Assembly (NCBI GenBank): GCA_944990035.1
Contig: CALYLX010000149.1
Span: 682,001 to 746,000 of the forward strand
Source: Clitopilus passeckerianus
Taxonomy: Eukaryota; Basidiomycota; Agaricomycetes; Agaricales; Entolomataceae
Direction of reading: 5' to 3'
Length of the DNA: 64,000 nucleotides
A program made the translations under genes and the position numbers. The notes under the pieces are model-generated. The model had not been told where the DNA came from and ran no database searches. It saw only the letters and a program-made list of their open reading frames with translations. Positions 12,473 through 22,169 of the stretch are shown piece after piece (within the stretch, counting starts at the first letter, position 1; the number at the start of each line of letters is the position of its first letter).

Positions 12473-14140
12473 GATGTCGACCGCTCTCTGCGAGGTGAGC
12501 CACTCCTCTTTCATGAAAGTTGACGTTAGTGATTGAGTCACGGAACTAGAGTTGCCAACAGAAGCCCAAGTTCTCTGACGGAACAACGACACACCCGTAC
12601 TGTAGTAAGACCTGCGCTAGTCGCATGAAGACCAACCCAAGGCGTCCATCAGTCGCAGGTTCTACTCGAACGGCCTCTGGATCTTGCGAGGTGGGTAGCA
12701 AACCATCACAGTGACACGTATCCTGTGGCTCATTTAATGAACCACAGATCTGCAAGATTCGCCAGAAGTATCAGGATGCTTCTGGGTTTACCCATCCATA
12801 TTGTGGAAAGGTCTGCGCAGCTACAGCTGCCGCCAATACCGCTACGGCACCAGCTACAATTAGTACGACCACCGCCACGAGCACAACAACGACGGGTGCC
12901 ACCATCCCTTCCAAGAAAGGTATGTGCCATGGTTTCTCATGTATGGACGTCGACAATGGGATTCTTATCATGGCTTGAACGTAGGCGCCTGCAAGGCTCC
13001 GGGTTGCCAGAAGCAAGCATTTGCCAACACCGATGGTACGCTTGCAGATTATTGCAGCCAGGCTCATAAGAAGTATGTCCAACTACTGAGCTCGTCACAA
13101 TCCCATCTCTGATCATAACGACATAGGCTTGGCGAAACGCTGTGCTTGATGTGCAGGAAAGCCGTGAAGCTGCAGAGGTCTCACTTCTGTGGGTCTGTAT
13201 GCGAGAAAGAAGCTGAGCAGAAGGCCCCGATGATCCTTGAGGTTCCCAAGAATCACAGCACGTTTCAGAGCAGTGCGCACCTCGTTTTTCTGTTGCTCTG
13301 CCTCGTCATCTGATGTCTCCATCTGTTAAGTCGAAGAGCAGTTCAGATCCTCCTGGAGACACAGTGGGAAGGCCTGTCCCAATGTTCGACGAGTTTACAA
13401 GATCATCACGCCATTGAAAGCTTTGGCTAGCTACAATGCGTACCGGTAAGTCGCCTATCAATGCAGCAACTGGTCTTGCTCACCTGATGATAGTGCCATG
13501 GTCGAGGTTAGGGGACAATTTGAAGCAACCGGCCGCTCGGCTGGAAATGAGAACCGGAGATGGCATGGGACGCGTCGCGAATGCAATGTAGGCGACAAGG
13601 GACAGACGTCCCTGTGTTCTTCTACGAGCTGCCCTCTGTGTTCCATCATGCGCAATTCATTTGATCTCACCTTGTGGGGTACGAAGACTGGTTGGGGGAG
13701 GTAAGTTTTGAGGGCATCTAGCTAATTCACCTTGACTGATCATCGACGTAGATTCGGCAAGGGCATCTATACCTCGTCTACTTCATCCAAGTAGGTCACA
13801 TCTCTTCATGAACGGCGGGCAGTTACTAATGGTTATCCTTCCAGGTCGGATGACTACTCCAGCAATGATTCCCCTTCAAAGTTGAAGGCGATCCTTCTGA
13901 ACAAGGTCATTGTTGGGAAGGGTTGCAAGATGAGGCAGGATAACACCACCCTTACGGCTCCACCAACTGGATATGACTCGGTAAGTTTGGATTAGATCCT
14001 ACTGTAAACACCAAGAGCTCATGCCAATGTCCCTCAAGGTTCTTGCAGAGAAGGGTGGAAGCCTAAATTACGACGAGTTGGTGGTTTACAGGAACGATGC
14101 CATTCGCCCTTCTTTCGTTGTTATGTACGACAATATTTAA
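12473..14140 (+). CDS. Cys-module protein with C-terminal PARP catalytic domain (ADP-ribosyltransferase)
   Basis: Nine or so exons. The first: 12473-12494, 12550-12690, 12748-12919, 12985-13072, 13127-13271, then from 13330. The N-terminal half carries about four repeats of a Cys-rich module (CxxCxxKPKF-DG...HPYCSKTC; CEICKIRQKY...HPYCGKVC; CKAPGC...DYCSQAH; CLMCRKA...HFCGSVC), probably zinc binding. The second half is a PARP fold: IEEQFRSSWRHSGKACPNVRRVYKI leads in, then WHGTRRECN (His), FGKGIYTSSTSSKSDDYS (Tyr) and LNYDELVVY (Glu) complete an H-Y-E triad. It would transfer ADP-ribose from NAD+ to protein targets. It lies 247 bp upstream of the SUMO-motif gene array on the same strand. The triad makes activity plausible; the targets and the module's ligand are unknown. 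Confidence 0.85.
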
Positions 14141-14387
14141 ACGCTGAAGCGCTGAAGTGTAAGATAGAATGTATGGAACCAACATGTATATGTATTATTT
14201 TGTGTAAATGTACCTTTACCTCAGTCGGGCTTGAAGTAAGCGGCCATCCGAACATCTAACGTTTCGTGGGAGTACCAGGCGCGATCAAAGAGTGGGAGAA
14301 CTGCCGAAGCGACGGAGGAAGGATATCCGCTTTTGACTTTCTTCGCCTCCTTCAGACGTTGCCCTGTTTTGCTACTCTACCTCAGAA

Positions 14388-15549
14388 ATGAAGTACGGGG
14401 ACCATGAGATTCTTGTTCACTCCGGAAACGATATCATCAAAGAGTACAGCACTAAGACTGATGACAAAGAAGGTTGTATAACTTGTTGGATTGCTTCGGA
14501 AGCAGGAAAAGTCGGTTTTGTCTATAAAGCAAGCGACTGAGTTAGACTGAACTTTTTCAATGCAGGAATTTTCACTCCATTGGCATGCACCCACTAACAT
14601 AACTTATGACTCTGGATGTTATGTGACAGTAGATGGTGCTTTCGTTATGGGCAAAGTCAGACGCAACGGAGAGACACACTGCATCCAATTTGAAGGATAT
14701 CGGACATCCGAAACGGCACTCCGACCATTCCTATTCACATCTCTGCAAACAACTGGTTGGATATTCTTGCTCCCTATCCGCGAGTATAATGTCCTCAACA
14801 CGACCCAAACATTTAGATGACGGCAACTATCTGCATAACCCGCATGCAAAAGACATTGGGGATATTAAACTTGACCTATGGGAGGTAGAGCTCATAGAGG
14901 GCCAAGAACTGTCCCACGTTCCTAGGAAAATCGAAGAATCAATGGTACATGAGCGTGCTAAAAAGGCTATGGCACATAAAGTCAGGTGAGGAAGTTTAGT
15001 CTCCGTTCACTTCGTGAACTTTATCTTTGGCCCAGCTTTGGCCCAGCAAGGGAGACAACTTCGGCGTCGAAAATGCCATACGCAAGAACACGTCGAGTAG
15101 CAGAATTTGTGTTCAAATACAGGATCCTAGGCACGCACTTTCTCGCCCCCATCCTGATTGTTACTGAGGCTCTGTAGATTTTCTTCGAGCTGAAGGTATT
15201 GCCCCTCCTGCAGCACCTTCAATTAGCCAAGCTGGAGAGAAGCGTAAGGCTGATCAAATAGAGCACCGCGAAGCGGAGGAATCAAGGGACGACGCTGAGG
15301 ATGATGCCCAGGATCAGGACGAGACAAGACTGAAGCGGCTTCTCGTGAGTATCCATAACCCACCAGCCTCCGTGAACGTCGCCTAAACTACGAAATTTGA
15401 TCTTTTTCTAGGCAGAAGTCAACGACCTTCAATCGAGACTCTTGAACAAGCAGGAGAGGAAGGGCACCGCTGGGAAAAAGAGGGTCAAAACAGAGATTCG
15501 CCCAGTCCAAATCTCCAACGAACTCATTGACCTCACTATGGACGATTAA
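14388..15549 (+). CDS. Array paralog A: DUF7918-like protein with SUMO-site and SUMO-interacting motif
   Basis: Six exons (14388-14510, 14566-14755, 14817-14985, 15036-15130, 15178-15344, 15412-15549), 293 residues. Function unknown. The N-terminal domain has CITCWIASEAGK, EFSLHWHAP, DSGCYVTVDG and PFLFTSLQTT, then DIGDIKLDLWEVEL, MVHERAKKAMAH and the block AEFVFKYR. This is followed by DFLRAEGIAPP, basic GEKRKAD (possible nuclear signal), an acidic/coiled-coil stretch (ETRLKRLLAEVNDLQSRLLNKQ), a SUMO-acceptor consensus VKTE (15484-15495) and the terminal LIDLTMDD, a good SUMO-interacting motif. Intron 4 has a GC donor (15131). First of the tandem array; closest to B, C and E. The family name is from memory and needs a profile search. 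Confidence 0.8.
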
Positions 15550-15792
15550 CCTCAATATACCAAGCCATTCCAACTCTTCGAGCTTGACTAGGAGCAGTAT
15601 CAATTACACCATCAGGAATTGACGGGATTCTCTTTGGGATTTTCGCCACTTGAACTTGATTATGGGCTTAGAGGTATTATAATGCACCTTACGTTTCATA
15701 TACCCATGGATTGTATATACCACATACGGCACTATTAATATCACGTCTTATTGACGGTCTACCTGTGAATACACGTCCGACGAGGTGGGACG

Positions 15793-15830
15793 ACGCGTCG
15801 TTGGTACGCGTCTGTTTATTACGTGACGTG
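15793..15830 (+). promoter_or_regulatory. Upstream motif cassette of paralog B (two ACGCGT boxes and TTATTACGTGACGTG)
   Basis: ACGCGT occurs at 15793-15798 and 15806-15811, followed by TTATTACGTGACGTG at about 15816-15830, 124 bp before the ATG. ACGCGT is the MCB element bound by the fungal MBF complex (G1/S genes), and TGACGTG resembles a CRE/bZIP site. Similar arrangements precede paralogs C, D and F, so it is shared rather than random. Confidence 0.55.
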
Positions 15831-15916
15831 TGGGAACATTGCCTGAACCACCAGGTTGGCGGCTCCTTCGCTTTTGCTCTCCATTTTTCCCCTCCAGACT
15901 TCGCTGCCTCACAGAA

Positions 15917-17049
15917 ATGAAATACAGGGACCATGACATTCTCATTTATTCCGGAAATGAGACCCTTAAGGAGTACAGCGTTGAGATCGACGAGAAAGAG
16001 GGCCGTATAACTTGTTGGATTCCTTCGGACGCGGGAAAAGTTCGTTTTGTCCGTTGTAGTAGTTGCTAATTTAGGCTGAACTTTTCGGTACAGGAGTTTT
16101 CACTTCACTGGCATGCATCTATTGGACTGCCTTATGAATCTGGGTGTTACCTTACAGTGGATGGTGTTCAAGTCGCGGGCAAACTCAGACGCAAAGGGGT
16201 GACAGCATGCATCCAGTTTAATGGACACCAACCGTCACCAACAACAGTTCGACCATTCATATTTACATCTATGCAAACCACAGGTCGGATACTCATTTTT
16301 TCTCTGGGGCATGCAACCCTAACATCCTCACCAATGGCCAATCGCTCTAGACGACGACAACTATCTGCTTAACCCATATGCTAAAGACATCGGGGATATT
16401 AAACTTGCCTTATGGGAGGTCGTATCTGGGCAAGAAATACCATATATCGCGAATCGGGTTGAAGAAGTGAAGGTGCATGAACGTACTAAAAAAGCCATGG
16501 CCCACAAAGTTAAGTTAGTAGATTTAGTCTCCATACTTCCTGACGTTGAACTTTGATGCAGCTTCGGCCAGACCAAAGTGGGAAAGCTACAGACTTCTGT
16601 GTATTCTTCAGCAATCTGCCGGGTAGCTGAATTTGTGTTCAAGTACAGAAACCTAGGCATGTGGTTTCTTGCCCTTAACTGATTGTTACTGATGCCTTTT
16701 CAGATTTTCTTCGAGCTGAAGGCATTGTCCCTCTTGCGGCTCCGTCCATCAATCAGGCCGGAGAGAAGCGCAAGATTGACCAGGTAGAGCCACCTGCGCC
16801 AAATGACGATGTTGACGATGGTGACCAGGATCAGGACGAGGCAAGGCTGAAGCATCTTCTTGTGAGCATCTTAACCCTCGATTTCCATTATGGAACTCAC
16901 CGTTCTTACAGGCAGAAGTCCAGAACCTACAATCGAAACTCTCAAACAAGCAAAAGAAGACAGGACCTACTAGAGCAAAGAGGGTCAAAACAGAGCCCCG
17001 CCCTCTCAAAATCTCCAACGAACTCATCGACCTCACTGCTGATGAGTGA
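15917..17049 (+). CDS. Array paralog B: DUF7918-like protein with SUMO-site and SUMO-interacting motif
   Basis: Same six-exon layout as paralog A and the closest relative to it; exon 1 is 15917-16039. The start gives MKYRDHDILIYSGNETLKEY. Blocks in order: RITCWIPSDAGK, EFSLHWHAS, ESGCYLTVDG, PFIFTSMQTT, DIGDIKLALWEV, KVHERTKKAMAH, AEFVFKYRNL, DFLRAEGIVP, GEKRKIDQ (basic), an acidic run with DDVDDGDQDQDEARLKHLL, a short coiled coil (AEVQNLQSKLSNKQKK), VKTE (16984-16995) and the terminal LIDLTADE. Relative to A, two residues are missing around EVVSGQEIP. Intron 4 again starts with GC (16657), shared with A. It appears intact. No enzymatic motif is visible; a nuclear adaptor or regulator linked to SUMO is an inference from the tail only. 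Confidence 0.8.
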
Positions 17050-17276
17050 TCCCAATATACTACCAAACCCTTCGAACTCTTGAATCTTGACTTATATGCC
17101 TAAATGGTGGCAAGTCACGCGACTCCGAACATAATGTTAAAGTAGTAGATCTTTGACTTAGAGAAAATCTAATTTACCTTACTACATCTCTACACTCATG
17201 CGTATAGTACATTGCGGCGCTAGTAATAGCACTTCTTGGACAGTTGTATCACACGTCGGCCACCAGCTCAGTGCTG

Positions 17277-17385
17277 ACGCGTAATAAGACAGTTGGGACA
17301 TGATACATGATGCATGAGGCTCAGAGGACTTGGACGCGAGCCCACGACGCGTCAGTTGATTATTACGCGCATTCACGTGACCGTG
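17277..17385 (+). promoter_or_regulatory. Upstream cassette of paralog C: two ACGCGT boxes in an inverted arrangement
   Basis: CTGACGCGTAATAA at about 17274-17287 is matched, inverted and rearranged, by GACGCGTCAGTTGATTATTACGCG at about 17346-17369. TCACGTGACCGTG follows to 17385. The ATG of paralog C is 78 bp further on. The repeated MCB-like ACGCGT and the ATTATTACG block are the same elements seen before B and D. Confidence 0.55.
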
Positions 17386-17462
17386 AACACCCTCTTAATG
17401 CCAGTGCCCTCTTTCAAGTTAGTGCTACAAACGCTCTCCTTTCGTCTGCCCCTACTCCCGAA

Positions 17463-18620
17463 ATGAGGCACCGTGATCATGACATTATTGTGGCATCGGA
17501 AAACGGCGCCCTCAAGGAATACAACATGGAAATTCATGAAGATGAAGGGCGCATATCATGCTGGATAGCGTCCGAAGCTGGTCAGGTACGGGAAACCCGA
17601 CGAAGTTCCCCGGACCTTCATGAAAATTTTGGATCCTCACTCATTCCTTATTGCCAGAAATTCTCAATCCAATGGAGAAATCTTCTTCCTCAGGAGTACG
17701 ATACTGGATGCGACCTTGTCGTGGATGGCGTAAAAATCAGATCGGCGGGCATAAGTCGAGGAAAAGTCTTTTGCAACAAATTTGGAGGTCAGCAGGTATC
17801 ACACAATTCTTTGAAACCTTTCTTGTTTTCCCCACTAGAAACAACTAGTATCTGCTCCCTTCTTTCGGTGGTAATCCCTGTTCTGATGGCCCGTCACCTA
17901 TGCATAGATGATGATACCCACCTGGATAATCCTGGAGTCAAAGATATTGGGGAGATTAGCCTCACTCTTTGGCAGGTTGAGATTATCACTGCCGCTCACC
18001 TCAAATCCTATGAGACGATCTCTGAGGTCAAAGTTCATGAACGAGCTAAGAAGGCATTATCTCATCGGGTCAGGTGCGCTACATGTTTTAGACCAACGGC
18101 ACCCTCTAAACGCGGACTGGAAGGCAGCTATGGGGAGCTACAAACCATGAAAAAACATAAGGTTGCACTTTCGCGCAAAACACGCCGATTAGTAGAATTT
18201 ACGTTCCGTTACAGGCCCCTTGGTAAGCCTTTGCCTGGTATCTTCCTCTGATAGGCCTGGGCCTAAACTTTATTCAAACTTTGCAGATTTCCTCCAGGCT
18301 GAGGGCATAGCCCCGCCACCGCCGTCCCAAAGCGTAGGAGAAAAGCGTAAGGCAGGACAACTAAATGAATCCGAGGATGAAGGACCAGAAGAAGAGGATA
18401 CTCCGAACCAGGAAGAGGCTGAGCTCAAGGAACTTCTAGTGAGTCTCCTGTCGACTACGGCGTGAACGAGACTGATTCTAGGTTCGTTTAGGCAAGAGTT
18501 AATATATTGCAGTCTAAGCTTGCAAAGAAAGGGGGTAAGAAAGGCCCCTCAAAGCGCGTGAAAACTGAAACAATTGAGGTCAAGCTACACGGAGGGGTCA
18601 TCGACCTGACAGAAGCCTGA
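17463..18620 (+). CDS. Array paralog C: DUF7918-like protein with three in-frame stop-free introns
   Basis: MRHRDHDIIVASENGALKEY start; ends GGVIDLTEA. Exon 1 17463-17585, intron 17586-17657; intron 2 17848-17907; intron 3 18074-18127; two further introns. Blocks: RISCWIASEAGQ, KFSIQWRN, DTGCDLVVDG, PFLFSPLETT, DIGEISLTLWQVEI, KVHERAKKALSH, VEFTFRYRPL, DFLQAEGIAPPP, GEKRKAG, an acidic stretch, a coiled coil (ARVNILQSKLAKKGGKK), VKTE at 18558-18569 and VIDLTEA at the C terminus. The first three introns are 72, 60 and 54 nt, all multiples of three and free of stops, so a continuous open frame covers 17463-18251. The splice borders are placed by alignment to paralogs A, B and E. It looks intact. 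Confidence 0.8.
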
Positions 18621-18815
18621 ATCTCGTGATCCCAAGGCAGCGGCGATCCAGGTCTCCAAACTTGGCCATCGTGATTGGCCCAGCGCGGCATTGATTTCCT
18701 TTAATCGATATATACTTCATGTAAAACTAATTACTTACCCTACACATAATTCTCAGGTTTTTGAACTCGTTCTTCGACATTCAGACCCTCCATGTCCAAC
18801 TGCAATCACGGAAAG

Positions 18816-18864
18816 ACGCGTCCCAGTCGCGTCCGATTATTACTGACGTGCCCCTGTGACCGTG
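18816..18864 (+). promoter_or_regulatory. Upstream cassette of paralog D (ACGCGT, ATTATTACTGACGTG, TGTGACCGTG)
   Basis: ACGCGT at 18816-18821, ATTATTACTGACGTG at 18836-18850 and TGTGACCGTG at 18855-18864 repeat the cassette before paralogs B, C and F, here about 260 bp before the ATG. Spacing between the blocks is similar in C and D. Confidence 0.5.
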
Positions 18865-19079
18865 GGTGTCATCAAGAACCGGTTTAGTCAAAGTCGAGCT
18901 GGCTCACGTTCGACCTGCTTGTTGTCTACCGGTTTGGCCACCAACCTCGGGTCTTGGATCTGCTTTGCTTTGCTCAAGAACCAACGTATTCCTAGCTCTG
19001 CTACCTTAAGTCCGGCCTGTACCTTTAAGCTACTTCCTGGTACCTCTACGCTCGAAAGGACTGGCCTGATTGGAATCTC

Positions 19080-20216
19080 ATGTCGCAAGCGCTCGCAGCC
19101 AAAGGCTCCGTCAATTCACTCAGCATCGGCCAATTTACAGCTGCTGTCGTAATCGAAGGTGCAGTAGTACCATTGTATGAAGTTGAGCACTCGGAGGATG
19201 GAGTTACGGCTACTTGCTGGTTGGAGTCCGAGGCAGGGAAGGTGCATATTTCAGAATGATGCATTTGGCGCTTAATCCTTAAAATCTCTCTAGGCATTCG
19301 GGGTACGATGGAAAGATTCTGAGAGGTCTATATCCACTGGAGGGCGCTTGTCTGTGGACGGAATTGTGTGTGCCGGCCTTGTTTGTGATGCAAGAAGAGG
19401 TCAGAGTCAAGAGGCTCGGGATTCGTGGGCGAAGCTTGACTATTGCACCACTTCCGGAACTCGCAGGAAGCTGATATTCTCTAAGATTCAGACCACAGGT
19501 AAGTTATTCCTCGTCCGTATGAAGCATCGTCTGAATCACCCCTGGCAGACGATGAGGTCTACGCTAATCAGACCCTTTCCGAGGAGTTTGGGTCGATCAA
19601 GCTCAGAATTTGGCAAGTAGATGTGGTGGGTCGGCGTGAGATGCAGGCGATTTGTGCGCGGGAGAAGCGAACGCTGGATATGGTCCATGAGCGTTCAAAG
19701 AAGGCTGTGAATGTACATCAAGTCAAGTGAATCCAGTTCATGGATCGAGGCCGGTCGTTGGAGTGCTAACAGAGCGTAGATTCGGCGAAGAACTCCCGAT
19801 GTTGAACGTCACTGGGATGATCGACGCACAACCTAGTCAACTTCTCGCTACCTTTGTGTTCAGATACAGACCTAGGGGTGAGTTCCTCGCCATAACTTCT
19901 ATTTGGACGATGCTAACGGCCCCAAGCCCACCTTCAGGCAAACGGTATCATCTTGCCTCCGACGAAGAAACGAAAGGTTGACGACATTATTGATCTCACG
20001 GGTGGTGACGGCGATGACTCGGACGACTCAACAGGCTCACGGAGTGATAGGAAGATTCGAGAGCTCGAGGTCAGTATGCAAACGCTTTTCGCGTGATGTA
20101 ATGACCTGAAGTACCTCGTTCATTCAAAGGCACAGATTCAAGCGCTGAAGCAGAAGAAGAGCAAGCGGGAGTCCAAGAGGATCAAGACGGAGGTCAAGCA
20201 AGAGGTCCTATTATAG
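19080..20216 (+). CDS. Array paralog D: second subtype, SUMO-interacting motif before the coiled coil
   Basis: MSQALAAKGSVNSLSIGQF start. Blocks: TATCWLESEAGK, AFGVRWKDS, SIGQFTAAVV at the N terminus instead of MKYRDH, RKLIFSKIQTT, DDEVYANQTL, FGSIKLRIWQVDV, MVHERSKKAVNVH, ATFVFRYRPR, AHLQANGIILPPTKKRKVDD (a strong SV40-like nuclear signal), IIDLTGGDGDDSDDS (SUMO-interacting motif with acidic tail), a coiled coil (RKIRELEAQIQALKQKK) and RIKTEVKQEVLL at the C terminus with two overlapping psi-K-x-E sites. Thus the order of motif and acceptor sites is swapped compared with A, B, C and E. The last-but-two intron ends at CCCCAAG, which keeps frame and restores the HLQANGII block. It appears intact. 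Closest relative is F. Confidence 0.8.
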
Positions 20217-20670
20217 CCGGAATCATGGCTCAGCGGGTGCGTCAGCTAGACTGTGAAGGAGACCAATTGTCATCGGAGTATTTCATGGATCAGGAGCATG
20301 AGGGGGTGTATGTATATCGGGACGGACTGCTGGCTTAAGCGCACGGGTAATGTACTCCTATTGTAACTATATCTATATCATTTTGAATTTTTGAAAAGAC
20401 CTTACTCCCAAGCCCACGGTTTTTTTGGTCCCAAATTCAGTGGGAACTTGCTAATGGCCTCGTTGCCGGGGTTGTGCAGGGTATCGTTAAATTTCACGAA
20501 CTAACTGTACATTGCAAAGCGGCGATCAAAGTGTGGGAACATTGTCAGAGTTGGGACCCGATCCGCGATCCGCTGGTCTTTCTCCTTTTGCTCGTCACCC
20601 GCTACTCCAAGTTTTGCTGGACTGCTCGTCTTCACCTTCCCGCCCTCGCCTTTCTTTCCGGTCTGCAGAT

Positions 20671-21829
20671 ATGAAGTACAGGGATCACAAAATCCTTGTT
20701 TTCTCTGAAAATGAAGCTCTTCGGGAGTATGGTACTGAGATTGACGAGAACGAAGGTCGTATAACGTGTTGGATTGCTTCGCGTGCTGAAAAGGTGTGCC
20801 GTTTTCAACGTAAAATTGTGTACGGGACTAATCAACGAACGTAGCCATTCTCTCTTCTGTGGAGCACAGCTGTAGATCTGCCTTATGATTCTGGCGCTTA
20901 CCTGACAATGGATGGTGCCGACATTCAAGGTAAACTCAGGTCAAGAGGAAGAATCACCTCCATCATGTTTGAAGGGAAGCACACCTCGGATATTTCACTG
21001 GTGCCATTCAAATTTGCTCCTTTGACAACAACAGGTTTCACGTTCCATTATTTTATGACACTAAGGTGCTGATCACGACTCGATTCTTCAGACGACGATA
21101 ACTTTCTACACAACCCACACGCCAACGACGTTGGGGATATTAAAGTTGCCCTCTGGGAGGTCGCGACGTTGAAGGCCTCGGAAGTTCCTAAGACATGCGC
21201 CCCTGTCAAAGATACTAAAGTCCATGAACGCGCCAAAGTGGTCCTACCACATCGAGTTGAGTGAGTTCACTATCACGTTGTTAACCTTTTCTGCTATCTC
21301 CTCATGAGCATCGGTGCAGCTTTGGCACGTCGACCAAGTCAACCGGGCAAACGGGAGCTTTAGGTGCCATAAAATCTCGTCAAATAGCCGAGTTTATATT
21401 CAAATACAGAACCATAGGTGCGCATGATGGCACTCTTAACCTAGTTTAAATTATCACTCAGATGTCTGTAGACTTTCTTCAAGCAGAGGGAATTGCCCCA
21501 CCTGCAACATCGCCCGGAGGGAAGCGTAAAGTAGAGTATATCGAAGAGACGCAGCCAGGAGAGGTTAAGAGAGAGAGGGTGAATGAGGATGAGGATCTAG
21601 AAGACGCCAAACTCATGTATCCGCCTGTGAGTATTCCATTGAGCCCCCAATCGCCCAACGCATTGCTCACATATGAGCCTCGCTATTGCACTAGCCCGAG
21701 GAGCGCGCCTCTCAGCCGCCCGCAAGCACGAGCAGACAGCCGCAACCGATACCAAGAAAGAAGGCGAAAAGAGAACCCCGCCCGCCCAGGGTGAAAATAG
21801 AAGTTATAGACCTTACTCTGGATGATTAA
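20671..21829 (+). CDS. Array paralog E: DUF7918-like, tail fuses SUMO site and SUMO-interacting motif
   Basis: MKYRDHKILVFSENEALREYG start, closest to A and B. Blocks: RITCWIASRAEK, PFSLLWSTA, DSGAYLTMDG, PFKFAPLTTT, DVGDIKVALWEVA, KVHERAKVVLPH, AEFIFKYRTI, DFLQAEGIAPPA, GGKRKVEY, acidic RVNEDEDLEDAKL, then a diverged stretch with RKKAKREPRP and the terminal VKIEVIDLTLDD (21791-21826), in which the acceptor consensus VKIE and the motif VIDLT abut. The coiled coil seen in the others is weak here, and the acceptor of the last intron (about 21717) is uncertain. Upstream sequence shares GCGATCAAAG-GTGGGA with paralog A but lacks ACGCGT. Probably functional; the 3' exon border is the weak point. 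Confidence 0.72.
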
Positions 21830-22022
21830 TTGTGGCGCACTTCAAGTTCGGCTTGACTTTGGAGCAAATTTGCTTTGGCCGGACTGGGCCTTTTCGCTGC
21901 CGTCGTGATTTAGAACCCTATTTGGAAGACATATATCTACACCTCTAAACTACGATTTAGCTCTAATTTTGAATAATCGATGCCATTAATTCACCCGATT
22001 CGCCTGTTGGTTGGGGAACGCG

Positions 22023-22071
22023 ACGCGTGGTTTCTAATTTAATTATGTGACACCACAACGTGACTGTGACC
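22023..22071 (+). promoter_or_regulatory. Upstream cassette of paralog F (ACGCGT, AATTATGTGA, ACGTGACTGTGACC)
   Basis: ACGCGT at 22023-22028, AATTATGTGA at 22041-22050 and ACGTGACTGTGACC at 22058-22071, ahead of the ATG at 22170. It is a diverged copy of the cassette before B, C and D and has been kept although the gene itself is broken by a transposon. Confidence 0.5.
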
Positions 22072-22169
22072 TGCCCACCATTTGACCCTTTCACTACTCT
22101 TTGACGCAAGCTTTGAAGCGGACGACTCATTTTCAGCTTGCTTGCTGGTCAGACTCCCGTGCATAACTC

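Noticed and set aside
17307..18251. Single continuous 314-codon gene in paralog C
   Set aside because: Alignment with five paralogs shows that three introns interrupt it; the frame is open only because these introns are stop-free and divisible by three.
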